Positions 17,773 through 28,000 of a stretch of DNA of 64,000 bases are shown one piece after another. Position numbers and translations under genes: made by a program. Under the pieces are notes generated by a model. That model made no database searches and was not told the origin of the DNA. It saw only the letters and a program-made list of their open reading frames with translations. Source of the stretch: Flavobacteriaceae bacterium (GTDB lineage: Bacteria > Bacteroidota > Bacteroidia > Flavobacteriales > Flavobacteriaceae); the NCBI GenBank assembly GCA_009886755.1, contig QXYU01000030.1, forward strand, positions 19,520-83,519, in the 5' to 3' direction. The stretch's first letter is position 1, and each line of letters opens with the position of its first letter.

Positions 17773-18741
17773 TTAGACCAGATAGAAAAAAGTAAATACA
17801 AATACCCAAACCAAGTCTACAAAGTGCCAGTACAATCCTACTTTTTCCACCATTTCATAGTGCCCTCTTTTTTCATAGGTCCCCATAATCACATTGAGGA
17901 AAATAATAATGTTGATGATGACTCCTGAGAAAACGTGGAATCCGTGGAATCCAGTGATAAAGAAGAAGAAATCGGCAAAAAGTCGGTTTCCGTATTCGTT
18001 ATGAATCAAATTAGCGCCTTCCACCACGCCAACAGCTTGACTCATTTTATCCAGAGAAGCCTCACGACTTAGAACTGTTTTTTGTTCTTCCGCATTGAGT
18101 TTTTGGGTGCGAACCAATAAATTTTTATTGGCAGCAAAACCTTGTTGCACTTCTTCTACGGAATAGGTCGAAAGGGTTCCTTCACCAATAAACCATAGTC
18201 CTGTGCTGTTTTGATGCGTTGTTCGTGGGGTTTCGATACTGCCTGCGAAAGACTCCAAGGCCACTCGCTTGCCGGTATCGGCATTCATAAACTGAAGAAT
18301 TTGACCTCCTTTGGTTTCAAGTGCCCCGTATTCTCCTTTGATAAAATTTTTCCATTCCCAGGCTTGTGACCCAACAAATATAGCTCCCCCAATGATTGTG
18401 AGAAACATATAAAAAATCACTTTCCCTTTTTGCATATGATGACCAGCATCAACAGCCAGCACCATCGTTACCGAAGAAAAAATGAGGATAAAGGTCATTA
18501 AAGCCACGTAGTACATTGGTGCGTCAATCCCATGTAAAAAGGGAAAGTGCGTAAATACTTCGTCGGCAATGGGCCAAGAATCAATGTTTTTGAATCTTGA
18601 AAAGCCATAGGCCACCAAGAATCCTGAAAAGGTCAATGCATCGGATACGATGAAAAACCACATCATTAGCTTTCCGTAACTCGCATTTAAGGGCTTGTTG
18701 CCTCCCCCCCAAACGTTTGTTTCTGCAGCAGCTACATCCAT
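17773..18741 (-). CDS. Cytochrome c oxidase subunit III (long form)
   Basis: A 322-residue haem-copper oxidase subunit III. Helices are visible at ~28-48, 80-100, 110-130, 238-258, 268-290 and 302-322. The conserved FFFITGFHGFHVFSG and the C-terminal YWHFVDLVWVFVF are typical subunit III motifs. An insertion of about 90 residues (~135-230) between the third and fourth helices is hydrophilic and includes a polar, lysine/glutamate-rich segment. It has its own promoter-like TTG-N19-TAACTTTG upstream (18764-18793) in addition to read-through from cyoE. Confidence 0.93.
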   Translation of the reverse strand: MDVAAAETNVWGGGNKPLNASYGKLMMWFFIVSDALTFSGFLVAYGFSRFKNIDSWPIADEVFTHFPFLHGIDAPMYYVALMTFILIFSSVTMVLAVDAGHHMQKGKVIFYMFLTIIGGAIFVGSQAWEWKNFIKGEYGALETKGGQILQFMNADTGKRVALESFAGSIETPRTTHQNSTGLWFIGEGTLSTYSVEEVQQGFAANKNLLVRTQKLNAEEQKTVLSREASLDKMSQAVGVVEGANLIHNEYGNRLFADFFFFITGFHGFHVFSGVIINIIIFLNVIMGTYEKRGHYEMVEKVGLYWHFVDLVWVFVFTFFYLV

Positions 18742-18763
18742 AAGTCGTTTAAATTAATTGGCA

Positions 18764-18793
18764 CAAAGTTAGCGGTAGAATAAGACAAAACAA
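18764..18793 (-). promoter_or_regulatory. Promoter for the long subunit III gene (-33 TTG, -7 TAACTTTG)
   Basis: On the minus strand TTG (18791-18793), a 19-base spacer and TAACTTTG (18764-18771) match the Bacteroidota consensus in sequence and spacing. Predicted start is about 17 bases before the ATG. It overlaps the end of the short subunit III gene. Confidence 0.6.
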
Positions 18794-19335
18794 AATAAAT
18801 ACAACCACAAAAAGTCGAGAAAATGCCAGAATAGAACCGCCAGCTCCATTCCAAGGCTTTTCTCAGCGGTATACGCCCTTCTATAAAGCCGAATTAAAAC
18901 AATAAGTAAGACCAATATTCCAGCTGTTAAGTGTGTTAGGTGGAGTAGTACTAACACATATAAAAAAGAGGTGGTAATAGTGCTTTCAGCACCTGTAAAA
19001 TAGTATCCTTGATCAATAATGGCCTGAAAACCTAGAAATTGTGTGTAAACAAACAACAAAGCTAACACCAACGTTCCCCATACACCTAGTTTGGCTTGGT
19101 TAAGCATATTGGATTTGATTGCTCGTTCGGCCCAAAAAAAAGTGCCACTGCTCAAGAGAATCAAAAGAGTGCTATAATAAAAAGGCTCTGGCATGTTGAA
19201 ATCGGTAATCCAATCAGCACGTGTACTGCTGACCACATAGGCACTGGTCAACCCTGCAAAGGTCATGGCCATACTGATCATGCCAAACCATAGCATCATT
19301 TTCTTCGTTCTTCTGTTTTGTAATTCAGTCATCAT
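18769..19335 (-). CDS. Cytochrome c oxidase subunit III (short form)
   Basis: A 188-residue haem-copper oxidase subunit III-like protein with five helices, starting at about residue 14. The conserved region LLHLTHLTAGILVL and the C-terminal LFWHFLDFLWLYLF identify the family. Flavobacterial clusters commonly carry two subunit III-like genes side by side, and this is the shorter one. It starts three bases after the cyoE stop; ATG 19335 and ATG 19332 are equally possible. Confidence 0.92.
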   Translation of the reverse strand: MMTELQNRRTKKMMLWFGMISMAMTFAGLTSAYVVSSTRADWITDFNMPEPFYYSTLLILLSSGTFFWAERAIKSNMLNQAKLGVWGTLVLALLFVYTQFLGFQAIIDQGYYFTGAESTITTSFLYVLVLLHLTHLTAGILVLLIVLIRLYRRAYTAEKSLGMELAVLFWHFLDFLWLYLFCFVLFYR

Positions 19336-19338
19336 CGG

Positions 19339-20244
19339 TTACTGCATCAAAAATTTATCAACTATATAGATCATCTGTACTAGGGTGATATAAAGAATAC
19401 TCACAAGGGTTAACGTACGTGCAGCAGCATTGGTTTTCTGTTGCATTAGTCGCAAGGCAAAAAACAAGAGCCCTAATCCGACAATAAAGGTTGCCAAAGC
19501 ACCAACTGCAGTTAATTGAAGGCTTCCTGTATAATGCGTATAGGGCAATAGCGATATCAAGATCGTCCAAAGGGTGTAAAATACGATTTGAAAAGCCGTT
19601 GCTTGATCGGGCTTACCCGTAGGTAACATCCGGAATCCCGCTTTTTGGTAATCCGCGTCTAATTGCCATCCTATGGCCCAAAAATGTGGAAATTGCCAAA
19701 AAAACTGTAGCATGAAAAGCATGCCTGGCTCCACGCCAAATTCTCCCGTTGCCGCTACCCATCCCAACATAAACGGAATGGCTCCTGGAAAAGCTCCAAC
19801 AAAAACAGCCAAAGGTGTTTTTGTTTTTAGCGGTGTGTAGATTGCCACGTAAATCAACAAGGAAAGTCCGCCGAAAAAGGCAGTTTTTGTATTGATTAAA
19901 AACAATGAATAAATGCCCAATAAACTGAGAAGGCTTGCCGTCCAAAATGCTTGTATCTTGGTTATACGACCTGCCGGCAAAGGACGGTTGCGAGTGCGGC
20001 TCATCAGTGCATCCAAGTCTATCTCAATGATTTGATTGTAAGCATTGGATGCCCCCACCAAACCAAACCCTCCGATCAGCAGCATCAAAAGCAATGACCA
20101 ATCAAAAGTATCCGCCGCCAATAAATATCCTGCGAAGGAAGAAAAAACAACACTAAACGCCAACCGCATTTTGGTCAGCTGGGTAAAATCAGCCCAATAG
20201 TTTGTTCGTGTCAATTCCATTTGGGTTTCGGTTCCAGTCTTCAT
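19339..20244 (-). CDS. cyoE: Protoheme IX farnesyltransferase (haem O synthase)
   Basis: Integral membrane UbiA-family prenyltransferase that farnesylates haem B to haem O for haem-copper oxidases. The motif NAYNQIIEIDLDALMSRTRN at about residues 67-86, with acidic E74, D76 and D78, is the Mg-diphosphate site, and PLAVFVGAFPGAIP is the second family block. About nine helices. I take ATG 20244 as the start: a GTG at 20274 lies upstream of an exact TATCTTTG -7 box (20261-20268), so the extra ten codons would not be transcribed. It is the first gene of the oxidase accessory cluster. Confidence 0.95.
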   Translation of the reverse strand: MKTGTETQMELTRTNYWADFTQLTKMRLAFSVVFSSFAGYLLAADTFDWSLLLMLLIGGFGLVGASNAYNQIIEIDLDALMSRTRNRPLPAGRITKIQAFWTASLLSLLGIYSLFLINTKTAFFGGLSLLIYVAIYTPLKTKTPLAVFVGAFPGAIPFMLGWVAATGEFGVEPGMLFMLQFFWQFPHFWAIGWQLDADYQKAGFRMLPTGKPDQATAFQIVFYTLWTILISLLPYTHYTGSLQLTAVGALATFIVGLGLLFFALRLMQQKTNAAARTLTLVSILYITLVQMIYIVDKFLMQ

Positions 20245-20260
20245 CTTCTCACTTAGATTG

Positions 20261-20268
20261 CAAAGATA
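20261..20268 (-). promoter_or_regulatory. -7 promoter box for cyoE and the oxidase accessory cluster
   Basis: TATCTTTG on the minus strand, exact TAnnTTTG, 17 bases before ATG 20244. It decides the cyoE start by excluding the upstream GTG. Confidence 0.5.
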
Positions 20269-20273
20269 GGACA

Positions 20274-20301
20274 CAAAAAAAATCCGAACGCTAGTTTCGG
20301 G
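20274..20301 (-). terminator. Terminator after the decayed tonB copy
   Basis: On the minus strand CCGAA (20296-20300) pairs with TTCGG (20284-20288), followed by a T8 run. The T-rich right side could allow activity on the plus strand too. It lies 18 bases past the tonB relic. Confidence 0.6.
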
Positions 20302-20318
20302 TTTTTTTTAGTTGATTC

Positions 20319-20755
20319 TTATTGCAATCGGAAAGTAATTGGGTAACTGAACGGAACTCAAACCGCACGACCTCGTTGCTTGCCGGGAATCATTTTAGGT
20401 AATTTTTCGATAATACGACGGGCTTCTTCTTCTACTACTTCTACCTCTTCGATGATCTCTTCTTGGTCGGTTTCCGTGGATTCGATAACGGTCTCTTCCA
20501 CTTCCTCCTCATCCTCCACTACTTCGATGACCTGGGTTACCACGGGCGGTGGGGGTGTCTTAATTTGTTCGGTGATTGGAATTTCCTCATCATCTGTATC
20601 TTCTACATTGAGCGCTTCGTAGTCAAAGGAATTTTTTTCATAGGTTTTCCGCTCAATAAGTCGCCAAGTGACAAAGAGCACCAAACAAAGGCCTACTACA
20701 AAATAGAGGGAACTGTTGCGACTTAAATCGACTTAGGGTTCTTCTTTACTTGCAT
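20319..20755 (-). pseudogene. Decayed tonB-like gene (frameshift, internal deletion, nonsense codon)
   Basis: A degenerate copy of the intact tonB next door. The ancestral ATG is at 20753-20755 and gives M-Q-V-K-K-N-P-K; a one-base loss at about 20728-20731 then shifts the frame. The rest continues as DLSRNSSLYFVVGL, matching the intact protein. An in-frame deletion of about 83 residues removes the segment from the acidic region into the TonB C-terminal domain. An in-frame TGA at 20358-20360 then replaces an arginine codon before the final VPFSYPITFRLQ (TAA at 20319-20321). The region length (437 bases) equals whole codons plus the missing base. A 108-codon open piece survives (20358-20684) but lacks the N-terminal anchor and most of the TonB domain. 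Confidence 0.9.
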
Positions 20756-20797
20756 ATCGGTAAGATTAAGGACTGTAAAAAGTACAAAAATCTTACA

Positions 20798-20825
20798 CAA
20801 AAAAAATCCCGATCAAAATCGGGAT
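20798..20825 (-). terminator. Terminator of tonB
   Basis: A perfect stem ATCCCGAT (20806-20813) / ATCGGGAT (20818-20825) with a four-base loop is followed on the minus strand by a T8-9 run. It lies 11 bases after the tonB stop. Confidence 0.9.
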
Positions 20826-20835
20826 GTTTATTTGT

Positions 20836-21540
20836 TTAATTCAAACGAAACGTAATTGGAATACTAAAGGGTACACGTACCGGACGACCGCGTTGTTTTC
20901 CGGGCGTCATTCTAGGAAGTTTCCCAATGATACGCGCTGCTTCTTTCTCTAAATTCTTATCGGGTCCTCGCATGCGAACACCTGTAATGCTCCCGTCTTT
21001 AGCAATCACAAATTGCACATACACACGTCCTTGGATTCCCATTTCTTGGGCAATTTCAGGGTAGCGAAAATTTTTACGTATGTGGCGATTCATTTTTTCT
21101 TGGAAGCAAGTTCTCCGTTCTGATTTTTTCACTCGCTCACAACCTGGAAAGATTGGAACGTCCTCAATCACAGCAAAAGGAACGTCAATATCTTCCTCTA
21201 CTTCCTCCACTTCAACAATATCAATGATTTCATCCTCATCGGTTTCGGTAGATTCAATAACCGTCTCCTCCACTTCTTCCTCATCCTCCACTACTTCGAT
21301 AACTTCGGGAGCTGGTGGCGGTGGCGGTGGTGGTGGTGGTGTTTTTATTTGCTCGGTAATTGGTACGTCTTCATCGTCATCGTCTTCAACGTTCAAAGCT
21401 TCATAACCATACATACTTTTTTCGTATGTTTTCCACTCAATGGCTTGCCAGGAAACCAATAGAATAAAGGCGAGTCCCGCGACAAAGTATAAACTGCTAT
21501 TTTGTGATAAATCAGCTTTCGGATTTTTCTTCGGTTGCAT
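20836..21540 (-). CDS. Energy transducer TonB
   Basis: A 234-residue protein carrying the proton-motive-force signal from ExbBD to outer-membrane receptors. One N-terminal helix (~residues 17-32) precedes an acidic segment. A nine-proline run is at about residues 69-77, then a long Glu/Asp/Val stretch (~80-120), and the TonB C-terminal domain occupies ~145-234 (YPEIAQEMGIQGRVYVQFVI, ending VPFSIPITFRLN). Two cysteines lie before the domain. It is a single gene with its own terminator; a near-consensus -7 (TAGTTTAG) is upstream. No exbBD is adjacent. A dead duplicate lies downstream. Confidence 0.93.
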   Translation of the reverse strand: MQPKKNPKADLSQNSSLYFVAGLAFILLVSWQAIEWKTYEKSMYGYEALNVEDDDDEDVPITEQIKTPPPPPPPPPAPEVIEVVEDEEEVEETVIESTETDEDEIIDIVEVEEVEEDIDVPFAVIEDVPIFPGCERVKKSERRTCFQEKMNRHIRKNFRYPEIAQEMGIQGRVYVQFVIAKDGSITGVRMRGPDKNLEKEAARIIGKLPRMTPGKQRGRPVRVPFSIPITFRLN

Positions 21541-21624
21541 AAATCTAGTGTTGGAAGGCTAAACTAAAAAATATTTGATAAAAATGCGGCTTTACGAGCT
21601 TAAATTATTAGCGAGTCCTTTCCC

Positions 21625-22008
21625 TTAGGATTCCTCTACAAAGGCTGTGTATTCAGAAGCTGTCATCAAGCCTTCTCTATTGCTGGGGTCATCCAAGTCA
21701 ATTTGAATCATCCAACCGTCGCCATAAGGATCTTCATTGACTTTCTCTGGCGTGTCTTCCAGCAATTCATTGAATGCAGCTACGGTCCCTGCCAAAGGCA
21801 TAAAAAGATCCGATACAGTCTTAACCGCTTCCACCGTTCCAAAGACTTCTTCTTGCGCAACGGCTTCGTCGAGAGTTTCTATCTCAATGTAAACGATATC
21901 CCCCAATTCGCCTTGTGCAAAATCGGTAATTCCCACTGTGGCCTTGCCTTCTTCGATTTTAACCCACTCGTGATCTTTGGTGTATAAAAGTCCTTCTGGT
22001 ACATTCAT
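21625..22008 (-). CDS. gcvH: Glycine cleavage system H protein
   Basis: A 127-residue lipoyl carrier that shuttles the aminomethyl group between the P and T proteins. Lys63 in E-A-V-K-T-V-S-D is the lipoylated lysine, and the KDHEWVKIEEGKATVGIT start and GDGWMIQIDL end are typical. It sits 50 bases after sprA, in the ruvA-sprA-gcvH order I recall from other flavobacteria. It has its own exact -7 box (TACATTTG, 22026-22033), so it need not depend on the 7.5-kb sprA transcript. Confidence 0.96.
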   Translation of the reverse strand: MNVPEGLLYTKDHEWVKIEEGKATVGITDFAQGELGDIVYIEIETLDEAVAQEEVFGTVEAVKTVSDLFMPLAGTVAAFNELLEDTPEKVNEDPYGDGWMIQIDLDDPSNREGLMTASEYTAFVEES

Positions 22009-22025
22009 GGCTTATTGTTTTCAGA

Positions 22026-22033
22026 CAAATGTA
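22026..22033 (-). promoter_or_regulatory. -7 promoter box for gcvH
   Basis: TACATTTG on the minus strand, exact TAnnTTTG, 17 bases before the ATG and within the 50-base sprA-gcvH gap. Confidence 0.5.
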
Positions 22034-22058
22034 AAAGATTTCCGATGGAAAAGAAATG

Positions 22059-25000
22059 CTAATTTCCAAAATTGTAGCGCAGTGTAAATCCAGAACGAAT
22101 ACTGGTCTGTGGAAAGGCAGTAGAAACCTCAAATTTGGAGAAATTGTGATCGTAGAAAAACAGAGTTGTCAGGTTACGAGACAGGTTGTAATCGGCAGTA
22201 AACTTGATAGATAAAAGGGTTTGTCCTGCCGTGACTTGATTGTTGTTGTACTCCAAATTACGCAAAACAGTAATGTTTCTTCGATAGGACATATCTGCTT
22301 TGAGGTTTAAGTCGCCAGAAAGTGTGGTCCTTCTTCCATTGAGATTTGTCCGAATCCGTAAGTCTTTGATGCGATACCCCATTCCAATGACATACTCGTT
22401 TCCACTGGACTCGGTCAATAAGCTGTTGTCTAAACTCAATGAAAGTGCCCGATCGCGTTTCAATTCTGCCAGAATTTTAAGCGAATTTTTGAATTCAACA
22501 TCCAATCGAACCAAAGGATTGAACTGTTCCACCAAATTGATATTACTGTACAAGCGTTCGGGAATCACATTCCCTGCCTCATCACGTTGGAAGGGGTTTT
22601 GGGGGTCAAAGTCCAAATTGGTCTGGAAATTGGTCAAAGTATAACTCGCTCTATAGGCATGTGCAATGGAAAAACGATTGAATACGTTTTTGAAAGCTTT
22701 TAGACTGCTCAAGCCTGTATATTTCAAACTCCAATTCGGAAGAGGTACGGATTGGATTGGATCCAAGTTTATTTTCTTTGGAGCCGTGTCGGTATAGGCA
22801 GATAAGAATGCAGCAACCAAAACATCTTGCTGATCTTTCCCATAGCCTTTAGGGTAACCAAATGATCCCAAATCATCGGTGGGTAAGCCTGATTCCACAG
22901 CCAAACGACGGGCAATTTCATAGCGATTGGCTCGAAATACGTCAAAGCTGGCATTGGTTACACCTCGGGTTCTGTTAAAGGCCGTTTTGATCAGCAAAGT
23001 GGACATTCCGAAATTCCCAAATGTATTACTGTTTAGTGGTACATATTCTTGGTCTTCTACTTGGAAATTCTCTCGGATATTTTCCGAATAGGTTCGTTCG
23101 GCATTGAAGTCAACAATAAAATCCTTAAATGGATTGAACTGTGCTGTGACTGTCAGTTTGCTGTTATGCACTTGGGTAAATGATTGATTGAAATTTGGAA
23201 AACTCGTGAGGTAACCATTTCGGGCGGCTTCATAACGCACATCGTCTTGGCTTCCCATGGTAAACCCAAAAGAGGGATCAACAGTGCCAAAACCACCGAC
23301 CCCCTGCAGGTAGCCTGGGAGTACTTTCCCGTTATTTTCCGAATAATTAAATTGAATTCGTTTGATCGTACTTAAACCGTCAACCACTCTTTTTAGCAGC
23401 GCGTTGTCTTTTTTCTTTTTCTCCTTGTCTTCAGCTCCCTCTTTCCCTTTGGCTTGTTTCTCGGCCAAACGTCGTTGTACAAGGGGAGAGAATTTTGCAG
23501 CTCCTTTTTTAAGACCTAAAATACTGTACAAACGATCAAATGAAATGGAGCCTGCCAGTGACTTGGTATTGGCATTTTGAACCGTATGGACAATTCCCAA
23601 TGCCGTTCCATTTTCACTAACCACATTCGCCAACGCATCGGAGCCGCGCTGCCAATTGAAATTTCCAGAATAGTTATAATTGGCATCGATAAAACTCAAA
23701 AAAGGAATGTAGCGAAATGGTAGCTTGTAGTTGAGTACCAAAGCTTGGTTATAAACATTGCTTTCTCCCAGATTCCACAATTCATCCCATACATCTCGCA
23801 CATAAGGGCTATCCAATTGACGGTCTTGCTCAAAAGGCTGAAAAGGTCGACGGACAATATTGTTACTGTTCGCGGTAAATGTCATCCGCAAGGAACGTGT
23901 AATATTATGATTTAGGGAATACGACCAATCTACCAAGAAGTTTCGTTGTTGCAGCTCCGGGAGCGCTAATTGTTGACTGGCATCTACTCCATCCAAATAC
24001 ACTTCTCGGAACTGCTGGTTGCGATAGCGACGATTGATATTAGAAGTAAAACCAATGGAATTGGGCAAAGGAGAAAAATTGATTAGACGCAACCATTCCC
24101 AGTATTTTTTAGACTTCAAAAATTTGATTTTCTGAAAGGGATTGATTTCAAAAGGCTGGAAACTATGCCCATAGTTTGCCGAGAGCAAAAGATTGACATC
24201 ACGTAATTTTTCTACTTCAAAATCATGATGGGTTTGTTCGTTATAAGCATAGGAAACATCGAGGTTTTCAGGGCTGTAAAAACGTGTTTTACCACTTCCT
24301 GTTTTTTGCTTTCGTAATCCGATGACGCTAACGCTTTTGCGTTTGGTATAGTCTATGGCTTGCTCGCGAATTGATTTTTTGATGGCAGGATCGTTAGCCG
24401 TATCCAATCGCGTTTCCAATTCCAAATCTTGGTAATAGGGGTCAAATTCTGGTGTGATAATCGTTTCTCCAACGCTAAAATTCACTGGTGCTTGAACACC
24501 CCATTTTTGAGGTAGTAATTGCCCTACATTTATATTGGACACCATATTGTACTGTAATAGTTCTTCTCTATTGCTGTTATTCGGAGATTGATCCAAGCCC
24601 CCAAATCCAATGCTTGAATAACGGCCGGTTGCAGAAAGGGATGCAAAATTAGCCATGTTAGCATCCAAAGACCCTACAGCAGCCCAACCTCCTTTGGAGT
24701 CGATTCCCGCAATACGCAATTCATTGAACCATACCTCTCCACAAAGAACATCTCCAACTTGTGACGATGGGTTTGTTACTCCAATCATCAAGGTCTTGAT
24801 GCTTCCCAAGGAAGGGTTCCCTTTTACTGAGAATTTGTATTTCTTGGCTCCTGGCAAGCTGGAAATGGGTGTCAGTGCATTGATCGGATTCAAGTTTTCA
24901 TCAAAATAAACCGCCTTTCCTAAAGCTGTCTGTTGGAGGGCTTTGGCCTTGAGTTGAGAAAGTTGTTCAAGCGTCACCTCAATGGAGTTGTTATTCGGCT

Positions 25001-28000
25001 GCCATACCTCCTCGGGTGAAAGTTGATTGGTGTTATTTTCCTCGTACGCTGTCGGCTTCAGCGGTACTTCAATTTGATAATAATTGTCTTGATAGTCCGT
25101 TCCCAAACGGATAAAAGCCACCATTCTCCGATCAAAATCCTGGGCATTGCCTTCCCCTGGAAGCTTGGTTTGTCCTGGAATGGATTCAGCGTGCAGATAC
25201 ATATGGAGCTTTTTGTATTGTCGCATATCCACATCTACCGACTTAAAAATGGCTCGGGCATCTTGTGGTTGTAGATCGCATACACGAAAAGCTAACGACT
25301 GTTCGTTTTGTCGCACAATGGTATTATTGGTGTTTACCTGTTCGCGAACAATATCTGGTGGTAAAACGTAATTGATCGGAATCCGATTTTCGTTTTCTAA
25401 AATGTTCACGGTACTAATGTCCACAGTTGTGTTGGGGTTGCGGCTCACTTCTGGGTTGATTTGTTGGAGGTAGCGTCTCCAATCCCCGCGAACCAGCTCC
25501 AAGGTCCCAAAACGAAATACTACCGGCTGATCAAAGCCATTCAATAGCATTCGCATAAAACGAATGGAACGCAAGTCTTCGATGGAATTGATGGCTTCAA
25601 AATATTGTTGGAAAGAAGTTCCTTGGTAATAGGCTTTTTGCACGGGTACTTTAAACTGAATCCATCGGGTGGTGATTTGATCGCCATTGGGCACCTCCAC
25701 TTTTACATTCTCTCGAACATCTGTCACAAAAGGATGATTTCCAACTGTCATATCACGTGTGATTGGGACGCGGTACTCAAAATAGCTATCGATGGTGTTC
25801 ATGCTCTGATCCCTATTGATGTCTTCGGTGTCGGGCTCCGTATTACTCCCTCGGTCGGTATTGGAGAATTCAATCGGAGAGTTTCCATCTGTTCCGTTGT
25901 AGTTTTTGTAACGGTCTAAAATTACTCCCGAAGCAGACACAAAGTATTCGTAGTTGTCCCCAGCAGGATCTTCCGAAGGGCCGTTGGTATAGATGACCGC
26001 TTCTTCAGCATCGGTAAGGCCATCCAAGCCTACATCCTGAAGAGGTCGATCTTCCGCAACCGTATTAAAGGCGTATAATAGAGATTGTGTTGCTGGCACG
26101 ACCCCCCATTCAGTATTGAAGACCAAGGCACTTTCATCTGCTCCTGGCAATCCATTTTCATATTGCTTTCGTCCGTCTTTTAAAATATCCTCAGAAATAT
26201 TTCCTAGATGGAACGTCAATTCGCCCAAATCGTTATCTTTTCCTTCCAATGCACTAAAAGTGTCTAACAACCAAAACTCGATAAACTCCACATTGGACTG
26301 TTCAAAATTTGTGGCAGCGATGGAGCGCGTAATTCCGGCCCAGTTTTGATCAGGAGCCTTTGAAAAGGCCGCTTCAGCACTGTTGTTATAAGGGCCTTTT
26401 TCGTTGGGATAATAAGCCAAATCCAAAGTGTTTTGGATGGTGGTTGTTCCTTGAACCAAATCTTGCTCTGGGAATATTTCCTTGATAAAAATACGACGCG
26501 TAGTGTTGAGCGATACATCATCGTTGTTGATTCCCGCGGGTCTTCCCGGACGGAAAAATACTGGGTCAAGTGTGTACCATGCCAACTTAGCACGGCCTTT
26601 ACCAGAATCCAGACCTGTGGTTGCTTCCGAGCCTTTGTAATTTTTCGCTGGAACACTTGATAGTTTCCAAGCGGTAAACCCTTTGACATCTATTGTTGTT
26701 TGAGCTCCCTCAAAGTCGTCTATATAGACCGTAGCTTCCCCTTGAAGTTGAGTGTTTCTGGGATTTCCGGCTCGCAATGAAGCAATCTCTCCTCGAAAAG
26801 ACAATCGTGAAGGAGCCTCAGTAGTGCCTCCTGGCAATCTGCTTGCCAAGCGTGTTAAAAATGGTAATTCCGTAGAAAAATTGGTGTTAAACCCAATCAT
26901 GGTATTGTTTACCGGTTCGGTTCCATAGTTGGCTTTTTGTGTCAAAGGGTTTTCACTCAAATTCAGAAGTGTTGCTCCCAAAACCACATTTTCATTGAGT
27001 TCATGTTGGACATTTACTCCTGAAAAACGTTTGTTTTGCTGATTGAAAAACGAATTATTTTCCACAGAAATTTCCACTGGAACATTGGAGGATTTTAATC
27101 CTTCATCGATGATAATAACCCGGCCAATATCATAATTAACAGTATAGTCAACACCTTCTTGTAACAAACGACCGCCGGCAGTAACACGAACGGATCCCCT
27201 CGGCACATTGAAAGCTCCAATTGGAATCCCCTCTCCGCCTTCGGACTTGTAGCGCCCTTTGAGTTCAAATTTATTTTTCTCAATGGCTTCTAAAGCGGCT
27301 GCTTTGGTTTGGGCATACATTTCCCGAAAAACATATTTTTTCTGATTGGCGTTATAACTTTCCGGGGTGTCATAATCCTCTGACCCTTTTTTCGATTCTA
27401 ACAAATCAAATAAAAATGAACCAAAAGGCTCTACCGTAGGGAAAATGATACGCCCATATTGAGGGTCAATGGTGATCCCTGGAACAAAATCAAAAAAACC
27501 ATCTCCCTGTGATAAAGGGTCTTGATAATTATTCAGCCGATCCAATTGGAAAGTGTTTAGCAGGATTTGGTCTTCCAAACTTTCGGGCCATTTCGCTGTG
27601 TCGACCGGTGTCATGTAATTGATCGGGGAAGGGTCTGTGTAGAGAATGGAAAGACGAAATTCGTCTTCGGCCAATTGATAGGCTCCTGTATTGTAGATGT
27701 TTTTCATCATCAAATCCCAAACCGGTTGTTGCACATTGGTCAGGTTACTCTTCAGCATTTTAACAATGAGATTGTTGTTTTGAACCACCTGTCGTCCTTG
27801 TTGGGAATTGTTTAGCACTTCGGTACCGGGAACATCACCATTGGCAAATTCACCCACTTGATACACTTGCCCTGCATAGGTGTATTGGAAAGCAACAGCA
27901 AGTACCTCATCGTTACTCAAGCGTTGATTCAGTGAGATATATCCTAGCTGGGGATGGTATTCGAATTCGTTGGGTTGTAATTTTCGGGCACTTTCCAACA

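Noticed and set aside
18769..19335. Short subunit III considered as a pseudogene of the long one
   Set aside because: It is full length for its own family, has intact helices, and a pair of subunit III genes is the usual flavobacterial arrangement.
20245..20274. GTG start for cyoE at 20274
   Set aside because: It lies upstream of an exact -7 box and adds ten residues not typical of the family; ATG 20244 fits.
21080..21406. Plus-strand serine-rich frame opposite tonB
   Set aside because: Low-complexity shadow created by the proline/acidic codons of tonB.
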